Source: Alphaproteobacteria bacterium UBA3002
GTDB taxonomy: Bacteria > Pseudomonadota > Alphaproteobacteria > Rickettsiales > UBA3002
Direction: 5' to 3'
Assembly: GCA_002346425.1 (NCBI GenBank)
Contig: DDZS01000067.1
Span: 1-34,783 of the forward strand
DNA length: 34,783 nt
The notes under the pieces were generated by a model. It was not told the DNA's origin, did not search any database, and was given only the letters and a program-made list of their open reading frames with translations. This document shows, piece by piece, positions 24,396 to 33,741 of this stretch (its first letter is position 1; each line of letters opens with the position of its first letter). The position numbers and the translations under genes were made by a program.

Positions 24396-25658
24396 ATGCC
24401 GGAGTGGTTTCAAGCGGGCGCGCCGCATATCTGGCTGCCTTATACGCAAATGCAGACCGCACCAGATGCCTTACCGGTCGTAAGCGCTGAAGGCTGCCGT
24501 CTCCGCCTTGCCGATGGCCGCGAAATCATCGATGGTACCGCCGCCTGGTGGAGCATGTGCCATGGCTACCAACACCCCGCCATCGTTCAGGCGATCCATG
24601 AGCAAAGCCAGACATTAAGCCATGTCATGTTTGCCGGTCTCGCGCATGAATCGGCCTATCGACTCGCGGCAGAGCTGGCGCAATTAACCGGGTTAGAGCG
24701 TGTATTTTTCAGCGATTCCGGCTCTACGTCCGTAGAAGTCGCGCTAAAAATGGCGCTGCAATACTGGCGAAATCAGGGAAAACCGCGCAAAAGCAAAATC
24801 ATTCATTTCACGCATGGCTATCATGGCGATACTTTTGGCGCGATGTCCGTCTCCTCACGCGATGGGTTCCATACTGCCTATGACAGCTTAACCACGCGCC
24901 ATTTCCAACTGGATATTCCTGAAGACGAATATTCGATGGCCGAATGCACCGATATGATCGCAGGAATTGCCGATAAAACCGCTGCATTGATTATCGAACC
25001 TCTGGTGCAGGGCGCAGGCGGCATGAAATTCCACAGCCCCGACGTGCTCGCCGCTTTGCGCAGCCTTTGCCGTGACCATGATATTCTATTCATCGCCGAT
25101 GAAATCATGACAGGATTTTACCGTACCGGCACCCGATTTGCCTGCGAAGAAGCGGGCATAATGCCTGATATTATATGCGTCGGCAAAGCATTGACGGGTG
25201 GGCATATTGGCCTTGCCGCCACCTTGGCCAGCGCTGATGTCTTTGCCGGATTTTTAAGCGACGACAGCCAACACGCATTAATGCATGGCCCTACGTTTAT
25301 GGCCAACCCCATCGCCTGCGCGGCAGCCCTCGCCTCGTGTCAGTTATTTGCCGCAAGCGACTATACCGAACATGCCGCACGTATTGAAACACAGCTGCGT
25401 GAAGGCCTTAACCCATTGCGCCCCCTCCCGGGCATTGCCGATGTTAGGGTTACCGGGGCAATTGGTGTGGTAGAATTTGCTAATGCCCCTACAGATATAT
25501 TTGCGCTCCGCGCGGAATGTGTTAAGCGTGGCGTCTGGCTGCGGCCATTCGGCACCTGTTTTTATCTGATGCCGCCGCTGGTCATCGAACAAGGAGAGCT
25601 ACAACGGGTAATCGACGTCACGTGCGAGGTCATTACCGATTGGTCACAACGCCTATGA
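24396..25658 (+). CDS. bioA: Adenosylmethionine-8-amino-7-oxononanoate aminotransferase
   Basis: PLP aminotransferase making 7,8-diaminopelargonate from KAPA using SAM as amino donor. HIWLPYTQMQTAP at the N-terminus, GTAAWWSMCHGYQHP, FFSDSGSTSVEVALKMA, HFTHGYHGDTFGAMSVS and the PLP lysine in CVGKALTGGHIGLAA are all BioA marks. The WLPYTQ and MCHG motifs separate it from other class III aminotransferases. 420 residues. It starts 5 nt after the bioB stop with no ribosome binding site, so it depends on coupling. The last codon overlaps the ATG of the SLC13 permease gene (ATGA). Confidence 0.96.
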   Translation: MPEWFQAGAPHIWLPYTQMQTAPDALPVVSAEGCRLRLADGREIIDGTAAWWSMCHGYQHPAIVQAIHEQSQTLSHVMFAGLAHESAYRLAAELAQLTGLERVFFSDSGSTSVEVALKMALQYWRNQGKPRKSKIIHFTHGYHGDTFGAMSVSSRDGFHTAYDSLTTRHFQLDIPEDEYSMAECTDMIAGIADKTAALIIEPLVQGAGGMKFHSPDVLAALRSLCRDHDILFIADEIMTGFYRTGTRFACEEAGIMPDIICVGKALTGGHIGLAATLASADVFAGFLSDDSQHALMHGPTFMANPIACAAALASCQLFAASDYTEHAARIETQLREGLNPLRPLPGIADVRVTGAIGVVEFANAPTDIFALRAECVKRGVWLRPFGTCFYLMPPLVIEQGELQRVIDVTCEVITDWSQRL

Positions 25659-27496
25659 TGGAAATTGCAGCTTCACAGCCCATACAGCTCTGGGTAACGT
25701 TTGGTATCATTGCTCTGGCGATCTATTTATTCGCTTCGGAAAAACTGGAGATGATTACCACTTCCATGCTGATCATCTGCTTGCTGATCGCTTTGTTCTA
25801 TTTCATGCCGATGGAGAATAGCGCTGGGGAGCCTACGTTAGATCCTAATGAGCTTTTGCTTGGATTTGCCAACCCCGCCCTGCTCGCTGTCTTAGCGCTG
25901 TTGATTATTGGTCAGGCGGTTATCCGCACCGGCTCCTTAACGGGTATCAATAAAGCCATCCTCGCTTTTGCTAAAATCAGTCCGCGACTGGCCATCTGTA
26001 TCATATTGACCATCGTGACCTGTATCAGTGGCTTTATCAATGATACGCCTACCGTGGTCATCTTTATGCCGATCATGCTAGCCGTGGTGGCGCGCCTTAA
26101 TATTTCCGCCAGTAAGGTGATGATTCCGTTATCCTATGTCGCAATCTTAGGCGGCATTGTCACCCTGATGGGAAGCAGTACCAACCTGCTGGTTTCCGGT
26201 GCTTTAAAAGAACTCGGGCAAGATGGGCTTGGCTTCTTTGATTTTACGCTGCCCGGCGCGATTATCGCTGCCGTAGGTTTGGTCTATGTTATTTTTGTAC
26301 TGCCATTTTTACTGCCGAATCGGGCGCCATTAAGCGATGAACTTACCGGTGGCGGGCGCCAATTCGTCGCGCAAATCAAAGCAGGCGCCAATTCGCCTTT
26401 AATCGGTAAATCCATCAAAGACGCAGATTTATTCGGCGATAAAGAAGTCACCATTCGCATGGTGCAGCGACGTGAACAAGCCTTCCTTGCACCTTTCGAT
26501 AGCGATATCACCTTGCAACAAGGTGACATTATTATTGTTGTCGCGACGCGAGAAACTCTCAAAGAACTGATTGCAGAAAAAGGTGAAGACGCGTTTCGTA
26601 GTCAGTCCACCTTGCCGACTGAGGATGACGAGGAAAAAGAAGATCGCAGCGTGTTAGCCGAAATTCTGATCACACCGGGGTCACGTCTCTTGGGCCAAAC
26701 CATCGAGCAAATCGGTTTTTACAATAACTATCAATGCATTGTGATGGGGATTCAACGTAAAGCGCGAATGATTACCTCACGTATGACTTCGATCCGTCTC
26801 GCAGCCGGCGACGTGTTGCTGATCATGGGTGGCCGGGATGACCTCAAGAAACTGCGCGAAAATAAAGATATGGTTTTGATGGAATGGGCAACCGAAGACC
26901 TCCCTTCGCGTAAACATGCGCTACGCGTGAATCTATTATTCGCGGCCGTGGTGGGGACCGCTGCGTTTGACATCCTGCCAATTCACATCTCAGCTATTTT
27001 CGGAGCAGTGATTGTTATCCTCATGAAATGCCTAAATATTCGTCAGGCGTTACGGGCGATTGAAGTAGGGATTATCTTCCTTGTCGCCGCAGGTCTGGCG
27101 ATGAGTGTCGCCTTGGAGAAAACCGGCGGCGCAGCATTCCTCGCCGATATGATTATTCGCGCCACGCAAGGAGCTGAGCCGGTCTGGGTAATGTCATCGA
27201 TGTTTATTTTAATTGCCTTGCTGACTAACGTGTTAAGCAACAATGCGACGGCACTATTATTCACGCCGATTGCCGTGAATACAGCTACCTTACTGAATGC
27301 ACCGCTAGAAATGTTTATCTTTGCGGTCATTTTTGCGTCCAATTGCTGTTCGCTAGCCTCCCCTATCGGCTATCAGACCAACCTGCTGGTGATGGGCCCG
27401 GGACATTATAAATTTGCGGATTATATGCGCGCCGGTCTTCCCCTGATTGTAATTGTCTGGTTGACCTATACCACATTCTCCTATTTCTATTTTTGA
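25655..27496 (+). CDS. SLC13/DASS family permease with two TrkA-C (RCK_C) domains
   Basis: 613 residues. N-terminal membrane half: hydrophobic helices with FINDTPTVVIFMPI near residue 130 and GSSTNLLVSG near 175. A cytoplasmic insert of about 200 residues follows, holding two TrkA_C-like domains (QFVAQIKAGANSPLIGKSIKDA... and LAEILITPGSRLLGQTIEQIG...). The C-terminal membrane half has SNNATALLFTPIAV and SPIGYQTNLLV, the repeat of the first half's motifs. The family carries sulfate, phosphate or di- and tricarboxylates. I chose the ATG at 25655 because it overlaps bioA's stop as ATGA. The TRAP-type binding protein gene starts 1 nt after its stop. Substrate unknown. Confidence 0.88.
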   Translation: MMEIAASQPIQLWVTFGIIALAIYLFASEKLEMITTSMLIICLLIALFYFMPMENSAGEPTLDPNELLLGFANPALLAVLALLIIGQAVIRTGSLTGINKAILAFAKISPRLAICIILTIVTCISGFINDTPTVVIFMPIMLAVVARLNISASKVMIPLSYVAILGGIVTLMGSSTNLLVSGALKELGQDGLGFFDFTLPGAIIAAVGLVYVIFVLPFLLPNRAPLSDELTGGGRQFVAQIKAGANSPLIGKSIKDADLFGDKEVTIRMVQRREQAFLAPFDSDITLQQGDIIIVVATRETLKELIAEKGEDAFRSQSTLPTEDDEEKEDRSVLAEILITPGSRLLGQTIEQIGFYNNYQCIVMGIQRKARMITSRMTSIRLAAGDVLLIMGGRDDLKKLRENKDMVLMEWATEDLPSRKHALRVNLLFAAVVGTAAFDILPIHISAIFGAVIVILMKCLNIRQALRAIEVGIIFLVAAGLAMSVALEKTGGAAFLADMIIRATQGAEPVWVMSSMFILIALLTNVLSNNATALLFTPIAVNTATLLNAPLEMFIFAVIFASNCCSLASPIGYQTNLLVMGPGHYKFADYMRAGLPLIVIVWLTYTTFSYFYF

Positions 27497-27497
27497 T

Positions 27498-28604
27498 ATG
27501 ACAACGCGCAGACAATTTATCACCGGCGCCGCTGCAGCGGGCGCGACCTTATCGGCAAGTGCCTTTGCCGCACCAGCCGTTCATACTAAAGAGCGTCACC
27601 GCTGGCGTATGGCGATGACCTGGCCCAAAGTGTTACCGGGTTTCGGCACCGGCGCAGTACGCTTGGGCGAGCGGATTACCAAACTCACCGAAGGCCGTAT
27701 CGAAGTGCAGGTCTATGGCGGCGGCGAACTTGTTCCACCGCTCGAAGTCTTCGACGCGACCTCCGATGGCACGATCGATTGCGCGCATGGCTGCGCCTAT
27801 TACTGGACCAGCAAAAACCGTAGCTTTGCCTTTTTCGGGGCAGTACCGGGCGGCTTGCTGGCACAAGAGCAGAATGGCTGGATCTATTTCGGCGATGGCC
27901 TGAAACTCTGGCACGAATTGGCGCTTCCCTTCAACATTATCCCTTTCCCGGCGGGCAATACGGGCGGGCAAATGGGCGGCTGGTTCCGCAAACCGTTACA
28001 TGGCTTATCCGATTTGAAGGGCCTGAAAATGCGCATTCCCGGTTTAGGAGGTGAGATTTTCACCAAATTGGGCGGTAATCCGCAAAACATACCAGGCGGT
28101 GAATTATTCACGGCCCTGCAATCTGGCGTGATTGATGCGACCGAATGGGTCGGCCCGTGGAACGACATGGCACTGGGTTTCCACCGCATTGCCGATTATT
28201 ACTATGGTCCCGGTTTCCACGAAGGCAACACCATGCTGGAGCTACTCATCAATAAAGATTCCTATGAAGCGCTAAGCGATGAATTGAAATGGATCGTGAA
28301 AGGCGCCTGCGCGACGGAGAATATGCTGATGCATGCGGAATATGCGGCAAATAATGCCAAAGCATTCGCGGAATTGCAGCAGTTCAAAAACTTGAAGATT
28401 GACCTCTATCCTGATGAAATTCTGAAAGCATTCTTTGAAGTCTCGAATGATACCTTAGCGGATACGGCGAATCTGGGCGATATCAATAAACGCATTTACG
28501 ATAGTTTCGCGACCTTCCGCAAACAAAGCATGGGCTTTGGACGCGTCACGGATTTTGCGTTTATGAAAGGCCGTTACTTAAGCACCAATCAGCCGATTTG
28601 TTAG
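27498..28604 (+). CDS. TRAP-type substrate-binding protein (DctP/TakP-like) with Tat signal
   Basis: 368 residues. MTTRRQFITGAAAAGATLSASAFAAP is a clear twin-arginine signal, so it is probably exported folded. The rest matches the DctP family: RWRMAMTWPKVLPGF at the first strand, GLKMRIPGLGGEIFTKLGGNPQNIPGGELFTALQSGVIDATEWVGPWND, then YYYGPGFHEGNTMLELLINKD, which is closest to the TakP subgroup that binds alpha-keto acids. Neither TRAP membrane subunit (DctQ, DctM) is encoded nearby; the gene follows the SLC13 permease by 1 nt with no ribosome binding site. Its stop overlaps that of pepF. Binding-protein identity is secure; ligand and transport partner are unknown. Confidence 0.9.
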   Translation: MTTRRQFITGAAAAGATLSASAFAAPAVHTKERHRWRMAMTWPKVLPGFGTGAVRLGERITKLTEGRIEVQVYGGGELVPPLEVFDATSDGTIDCAHGCAYYWTSKNRSFAFFGAVPGGLLAQEQNGWIYFGDGLKLWHELALPFNIIPFPAGNTGGQMGGWFRKPLHGLSDLKGLKMRIPGLGGEIFTKLGGNPQNIPGGELFTALQSGVIDATEWVGPWNDMALGFHRIADYYYGPGFHEGNTMLELLINKDSYEALSDELKWIVKGACATENMLMHAEYAANNAKAFAELQQFKNLKIDLYPDEILKAFFEVSNDTLADTANLGDINKRIYDSFATFRKQSMGFGRVTDFAFMKGRYLSTNQPIC

Positions 28605-30379
28605 TCGAGTTGATCGATAAATGCTTCGATCATCGACAGGCCTTGCTGCCAGAAATCCGGCTTCGACGCATCGAGTCCGAACGGCTTTAACAATTCTTTA
28701 TGCCGCAAGGTGCCTCCAGCGCGTAGCATATCGAGGTATAATTGCTCAAACTTTCCAGCTCCGGCTTCCGGCGTTTCTTGCTGATAGACTGCATATAACG
28801 AATTCACCAGACAATCGCCGAATGCGTAAGCATACACATAGAATGCCGAGTGGATGAAATGCGGGATATACATCCAGTAACTACGATAGGAATCTTCAAA
28901 GCGAATTGCCGGCCCTAGGCTTTCCTTCTGTACTTTCATCCAGATGTCAGCAATCTCATGCGTCGATAACTCGCCATTTTTGCGCGCGTCATGCACATGG
29001 ATCTCAAAATCGCAAAAAGCGATCTGGCGCACCACAGTGTTCAGCATGTCTTCTACTTTTCCGGCGATCAGACGCTGCTTTTGTTTCTTTGACGACTGAC
29101 GACGCAGCAATTCCTGAAAGGTCAGCATTTCGCCAAACACGCTAGCGGTTTCGGCTAGGGTTAGGGGCGTATCGGCCATTAAGGCTCCTTGATCCGCGGC
29201 CAGCACCTGATGCACGCCATGCCCCAGCTCATGCGCCAATGTCATAACATCGCGTGTTTTGCCCTGATAATTAAGTAGCAAATAGGGATGCGCCGAAGGG
29301 ACAGTCGGATGCGCGAACGCACCCGGCGATTTACCCGAGCGCGGTGGAACATCGATCCAGTTTTCATCAAAGAAACGCTGACCAATTTTTGCCAGCTCCG
29401 GCGAAAACGCCGCGTAGGAACTCAACACGATCTCGCGCGCTTCTTCCCAGTTATAGCCATCGTCTTTACCACCCGGCAGCGGGGCATTACGATCCCAATA
29501 GTCGAGCTTCTCAACGTCAAATTGCTTGGCTTTCCACGTGTAATACCGGTGTGCCAATTGGCTGTAATTGTCTTTCACCGTGGTAATCAACGCATCAACG
29601 ACTTCGTCTTCCACCTGATTTGCCACATTGCGTGACGAAATAGGTCGCGCAAATCCGCGCCAGCTATCCTCAATCGATTTGTCTTTGGCGAGTACATTAG
29701 TCACCATTGTAAAGATATCGGCATGCTGCATGAAGGTCTCGCCAATCACTTTGGCAGCTTGCTCCCGCTTTTTACGATCTTTATGCGACAGCAAGTCGAG
29801 CGCTTGTGCCGAACTCAATTCTTCCTTACCGATCATAAAGCGCATATTCGCAATAGTTTCATCGAATAAACGCACCCAGCTTTGCGTGGTCACCCGTTTT
29901 TCGACCAGCAATTTTTCCATCTCATCAGAAAGCTGATAGGGTTTAAAGGCCAGCACATCGCGCAGCCACGGCTGATAGTGGCGCAATTGCGGATTGGTTT
30001 TCATTTTTTCTTTCAACACCCGCTCCGGCATGGCGTTGATGGCCAGCGGAAAATAAACCAGACGCGCGTGCAGGCTCATCAAGGTCTCCTGCATATTCTG
30101 ATAAAAACGGCTATGGTCTTTATCCGACATATTCTCGGCATAGATCAGATCGGCATAGCTATGCAGTTTGCCGCTGATTTCCTCGAGGGCCTCGTAGTCT
30201 TGGATCGCTTCGAAAAATTTCTTCGCCGATAAACGATCAAATGGCGCTTTATATTGCGTGCAGAAATCATCCACTTTGCAGGTCAGTTGATGGATATCAC
30301 GCTGAATTGCGTCATCTTTCAGCCCGCTATAGAGGTCACTTAAATTCCATGTTGGGAGCTTTTCTGCTGCTTGCGCCAT
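28601..30379 (-). CDS. pepF: Oligoendopeptidase F (M3 family zinc peptidase)
   Basis: Cytoplasmic peptidase cutting short peptides. The zinc site HELGHGVH is at residues 383-390, with the third ligand expected in the LAETASVFGEML stretch about 25 residues later. The N-terminal helical part (LPTWNLSDLYSG at residues 8-19) and the late SYRSYWMYIPHFIHSAFYVYAYAFGD segment are typical of the PepF/M3B clade. 592 residues, the normal size. The ATG overlaps the stop of the membrane-anchored gene upstream (TAATG), placing it as the last member of the isc transcription unit. It is convergent with the TRAP binding-protein gene, stop codons overlapping. Confidence 0.93.
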   Translation of the reverse strand: MAQAAEKLPTWNLSDLYSGLKDDAIQRDIHQLTCKVDDFCTQYKAPFDRLSAKKFFEAIQDYEALEEISGKLHSYADLIYAENMSDKDHSRFYQNMQETLMSLHARLVYFPLAINAMPERVLKEKMKTNPQLRHYQPWLRDVLAFKPYQLSDEMEKLLVEKRVTTQSWVRLFDETIANMRFMIGKEELSSAQALDLLSHKDRKKREQAAKVIGETFMQHADIFTMVTNVLAKDKSIEDSWRGFARPISSRNVANQVEDEVVDALITTVKDNYSQLAHRYYTWKAKQFDVEKLDYWDRNAPLPGGKDDGYNWEEAREIVLSSYAAFSPELAKIGQRFFDENWIDVPPRSGKSPGAFAHPTVPSAHPYLLLNYQGKTRDVMTLAHELGHGVHQVLAADQGALMADTPLTLAETASVFGEMLTFQELLRRQSSKKQKQRLIAGKVEDMLNTVVRQIAFCDFEIHVHDARKNGELSTHEIADIWMKVQKESLGPAIRFEDSYRSYWMYIPHFIHSAFYVYAYAFGDCLVNSLYAVYQQETPEAGAGKFEQLYLDMLRAGGTLRHKELLKPFGLDASKPDFWQQGLSMIEAFIDQLD

Positions 30380-31614
30380 TACTCTGCCTCAACAGGCTCG
30401 GTTTGCGGCATCAGCTTCCCGTTGGTCAATACAACGGCCATGAGTTCTTCAAAACTCGCGCGCCCAATCTGCAGGGAACGCCCCGGCTCGCGGCTGATAT
30501 GCAGTTCAACGACGTCCGCTTCATCTAACCGTTGCCCGGTCGAAGCACGCAATACCAGATCCGCTAGTCGTGTATCTTTCGCATCCAATTGCATGTCGTA
30601 AAGGGCTAATGCATTGCGTAATGCGGGCACGTTATCCACCACGATATCGCCCTGCCCCACGGGTAACAGCTCGTTGCCTTGTCGTTTGAAGCTACCATAG
30701 GCTTGCAGGCCAAATGTTTCCGCCTGAAGACTCAAGGTTGATAAATCAATATCACGCACGTCGCGCGCCCATGAGAAATCCTCGAGACGATCCGGAATAT
30801 TTCCTTGATAATTGCCCACCAGTTTCGCATCTACCGGACCATAAGGCATACTGCCCTGTACGCTGTTATGGAATTGGTCGACCTGAATATCCCAACGCAC
30901 CGGACTCGGCTCCGGCGCCCGGTTCTGCCAATTCATATCCGCTTGAATGCGCTCGGCTTGAAGCGTTTCGCCTTTGGGCTGGGCTTCCAATTCGACCATG
31001 CGCAGTTCAATTGCGATATCGGCAAACTGTTTTAAGTCCGCGCCGCTCAGAATGCGGATCTTTTCCCCGCCTGCATGTGAGAAATGGAACTGTTTCGGTT
31101 TTACTAAACGTTGAATTTCTGCGCTTTCTGGAACATCGACGACCGTTTCATATAACGTCAGCTCGTCTTGTTTCACTTGCTGCCATTGCGCGGTCAGCGG
31201 CTGCGGAAATGTAATTTGCAACCATTCTTCCCCTTTGCGATCGACCATCATCGGCTGCGGTAAGCGCGCGGTGACCGATTCGAATTTCAAACTATCCGGT
31301 AGCAACACCAATTGCGGCGTATGGAATGTGAGTTGTGGGCGCTTTGGCAGCTCCACGGTCCATGACGGATTGATCAGCGTGATGATCCATTGATCGTCTT
31401 CACGCTGCATTTGAACGTCAGCATAATCGAAGACTGGTTTGCCTTCAGACGTGGTCCCAAAACGGTCGGTCATGGTTTGCAGCGCATGTGCAATCAGACT
31501 TTTTTCGCCTTTCCCGCGCATCGTAATGTAATACCCAGCCACCGCGATCAGTGCGATCACAATAAAGACGGGTAAAATGAATTTCATGGCGGAACCGCGG
31601 GTGGTATGGTGCAT
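30379..31614 (-). CDS. Membrane-anchored hypothetical protein, DUF2125-like
   Basis: 411 residues. A single N-terminal membrane helix (FILPVFIVIALIAVAGYYI) is followed by a beta-rich, presumably periplasmic region with repeated patterns such as FDYADVQMQREDDQWIITLINPSW and LPDSLKFESVTARLP. This resembles alphaproteobacterial DUF2125 proteins; I hold that assignment loosely. The ATG at 31614 has an AGGAT site overlapping the ferredoxin stop; an ATG at 31587 would begin at the membrane helix. It sits 3 nt after fdx and overlaps pepF's start (TAATG), so it is translationally embedded between isc and pepF. Function unknown. Confidence 0.6.
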   Translation of the reverse strand: MHHTTRGSAMKFILPVFIVIALIAVAGYYITMRGKGEKSLIAHALQTMTDRFGTTSEGKPVFDYADVQMQREDDQWIITLINPSWTVELPKRPQLTFHTPQLVLLPDSLKFESVTARLPQPMMVDRKGEEWLQITFPQPLTAQWQQVKQDELTLYETVVDVPESAEIQRLVKPKQFHFSHAGGEKIRILSGADLKQFADIAIELRMVELEAQPKGETLQAERIQADMNWQNRAPEPSPVRWDIQVDQFHNSVQGSMPYGPVDAKLVGNYQGNIPDRLEDFSWARDVRDIDLSTLSLQAETFGLQAYGSFKRQGNELLPVGQGDIVVDNVPALRNALALYDMQLDAKDTRLADLVLRASTGQRLDEADVVELHISREPGRSLQIGRASFEELMAVVLTNGKLMPQTEPVEAE

Positions 31615-31617
31615 GGT

Positions 31618-31950
31618 TTATCCTACTTGCATGTTACGGGTGGCGGCGGGCAGCGTAACGCGCAGCCCATCCAAATCTTCGCTCATCATAATCTGACAGC
31701 CCAGTCGCGAGGTATGCGTCAGGCCAAATGCCAGATCGAGCATGTCTTCTTCGTCTTCGCTTGGCTCGTCCAGCTCAGCGAAATATTTCTCATCCACAAT
31801 CACGTGGCAGGTCGAGCAGGCCAGCGAGCCTTCGCATGCGCCTTCCAGCGGCACATCATTTTTATGCGCGACTTCCAACAGGGAAATCCCTACTGGAGCG
31901 TCAAAGGTTTTTTCACTGCCATCCGGCCAGACAAAGGTAACTTGGGGCAT
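31618..31950 (-). CDS. fdx: [2Fe-2S] ferredoxin of the ISC system
   Basis: Adrenodoxin-type ferredoxin that donates electrons during Fe-S cluster assembly on IscU. Cluster ligands C39, C45, C48 (CEGSLACSTC) and C85 (RLGCQI) are all present. 110 residues, with the usual acidic DEPSEDEEDMLD helix between them. The start codon directly follows the hscA stop (TAA then ATG), as expected for translational coupling within the isc operon. Confidence 0.97.
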   Translation of the reverse strand: MPQVTFVWPDGSEKTFDAPVGISLLEVAHKNDVPLEGACEGSLACSTCHVIVDEKYFAELDEPSEDEEDMLDLAFGLTHTSRLGCQIMMSEDLDGLRVTLPAATRNMQVG

Positions 31951-33711
31951 TTAGGAACTCACTTCTTCAATTTTCTTTCCTTCTAACGCAGAGGCGATGG
32001 CTTTGTCCATGCGTCTTTCCGCGAAAGGGTTGGCAAGGTGGTTTAATTGTTCAATTTCGGCATCAATCTGTTCGCGATTCGTGCCTTGGCATGCCACACT
32101 CAGCGTTTCTACCTGTTGCTGGATGGTGGCGAATTCGGCATCGCTGAGCAGGTTGCGGTCTTTGGCGATAGCTGCGTTCAATTCGACGATCAATCGCTCA
32201 GCTTCCACGCGGGCTTCGGCGAGCAGACGCAACATAATATCTTCCTGCGCATGTTCCATCGACGCGCGAAGCATGGCTTCCACTTCTTCCAGCGGTAATC
32301 CGTAGGAGGGCTTCACTTCGACCCGCTGCTCGGTTCCAGTGGTCATTTCCTTGGCGGATACGGTCAGCAACCCATCCGCATCGATCGTAAAGCGCACTTC
32401 GATGCGCGCGACATTGGCTGGCAAGGGCGGGATACCGCGAAGAGTAAACTCCGCGAGCGAACGACACTGATCGACCATTTCGCGCTCACCCTGCAAAACA
32501 TGGATTTTCATCGCCGTCTGACCATCCTGATAGGTGGTGAATTCCTGTGCGACTGACGTTGGAATCGGGCTATTGCGCCAGATCAGTTTCTCAACTAATC
32601 CGCCCATGGTTTCTAAGCCTAGGGATAGTGGCGTCACATCCAGCAATAGATGGTCGGCACCTACGGTCAGTGCCTCCGCCTGAATCGCCGCGCCGACGGC
32701 AACGACTTCATCGGGATCGATGCCCGTTAAAGGTGGCTTACGGAAATAGGTGGCAACCGCTTCGCGCACTTGCGGCATCCGCGTCGACCCACCAACCAGC
32801 ACCACGCCATCAAGCGCCTCTACCTTCAATCCTGCATCATGCAACGCAGAATCAACAATGGTCATACTCCGTGCAATCCACGGCTGAGTCAGCTGATCAA
32901 GCGTTTCGCGCGATAAGGCCACGCGCTCATCTTCATATTTCGCGTGCTCAGTTACATATTCCTTGGCTTTTCGCGCCAGCTGTAGCCATTCACTCTGGCT
33001 TAACTGCGTCTCATCCACGCCGGATTCAACCCAGGCGCGCATGATCGCCATATCGATATCGTCGCCGCCCAGTTGGGTATCGCCTGCGGTGGCGAGTACT
33101 TGAAACACGCCCTTCTCGAGCTTTAAAATCGAGACATCAAACGTGCCACCGCCAAGATCGTATATCGCGAAAGTGCCTTCTTCTTGCGCATCGAGTCCAT
33201 AGGCCAGTGCCGCAGCGGTAGGTTCGTTTAGCAGGCGCAACACTTCCAGCCCTGCCAGACGTGCAGCGTCACGCGTGGCGGTGCGGGCGGCATCGTCAAA
33301 ATAGGCGGGCACAGTAATGACGGCTTTGCCGAATTTTTGTCCGCTTTGGCTTTCGGCGCGTTCTTTTAACTGGCGCAACAAGCGCGCCGAGCATTCCACG
33401 GGCGTGATGGTACCTGCGGAAGTTTCAAAGCGCAGCACATTATCCTCTGCCAATGCGTAATGCGTAGCGATATCCTGCGGATTTTTGCCCATAAAGCGCT
33501 TGAAGGAACGCAATTCGGTATCGCCATGCGTGATAACTGAAGGGGTCAGGGTCGAACCGCTGGCCGGATCGTCATACACCTCAATTTTTTCCGCATGACT
33601 GAACGCGACGACGCTATGCGTGGTACCCAGATCGATACCGATCGCCGGTTCGGCGGGCGTCGCGTGCGGTGCCGGTGTTTGCCCGGGTTCATGGATTTGG
33701 AGCAATGCCAT
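31951..33711 (-). CDS. hscA: Fe-S assembly chaperone HscA (Hsp70 family)
   Basis: Specialised Hsp70 that, with HscB, binds the LPPVK motif of IscU and drives transfer of the nascent cluster. The ATPase domain shows IGIDLGTTHSVVAF (24-37), a phosphate loop AIYDLGGGTFDVSIL near residue 185 and VVLVGGSTRMPQVREAV. The substrate-binding domain begins DVTPLSLGLETMGG. 586 residues, shorter than DnaK because of the reduced lid, as is normal for HscA. IscU in this window carries ALPPVKIHC, its recognition site. The gene follows hscB with a 30-bp gap and abuts fdx. Confidence 0.96.
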   Translation of the reverse strand: MALLQIHEPGQTPAPHATPAEPAIGIDLGTTHSVVAFSHAEKIEVYDDPASGSTLTPSVITHGDTELRSFKRFMGKNPQDIATHYALAEDNVLRFETSAGTITPVECSARLLRQLKERAESQSGQKFGKAVITVPAYFDDAARTATRDAARLAGLEVLRLLNEPTAAALAYGLDAQEEGTFAIYDLGGGTFDVSILKLEKGVFQVLATAGDTQLGGDDIDMAIMRAWVESGVDETQLSQSEWLQLARKAKEYVTEHAKYEDERVALSRETLDQLTQPWIARSMTIVDSALHDAGLKVEALDGVVLVGGSTRMPQVREAVATYFRKPPLTGIDPDEVVAVGAAIQAEALTVGADHLLLDVTPLSLGLETMGGLVEKLIWRNSPIPTSVAQEFTTYQDGQTAMKIHVLQGEREMVDQCRSLAEFTLRGIPPLPANVARIEVRFTIDADGLLTVSAKEMTTGTEQRVEVKPSYGLPLEEVEAMLRASMEHAQEDIMLRLLAEARVEAERLIVELNAAIAKDRNLLSDAEFATIQQQVETLSVACQGTNREQIDAEIEQLNHLANPFAERRMDKAIASALEGKKIEEVSS

Positions 33712-33741
33712 AGGCGCAATATGGTGAGAAAACGCGCCAGA

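Noticed and set aside
30714..31214. Plus-strand frame of 166 codons antisense to the DUF2125-like gene
   Set aside because: The minus-strand frame has a membrane anchor, a ribosome binding site and an operon position; the antisense frame has none of these.
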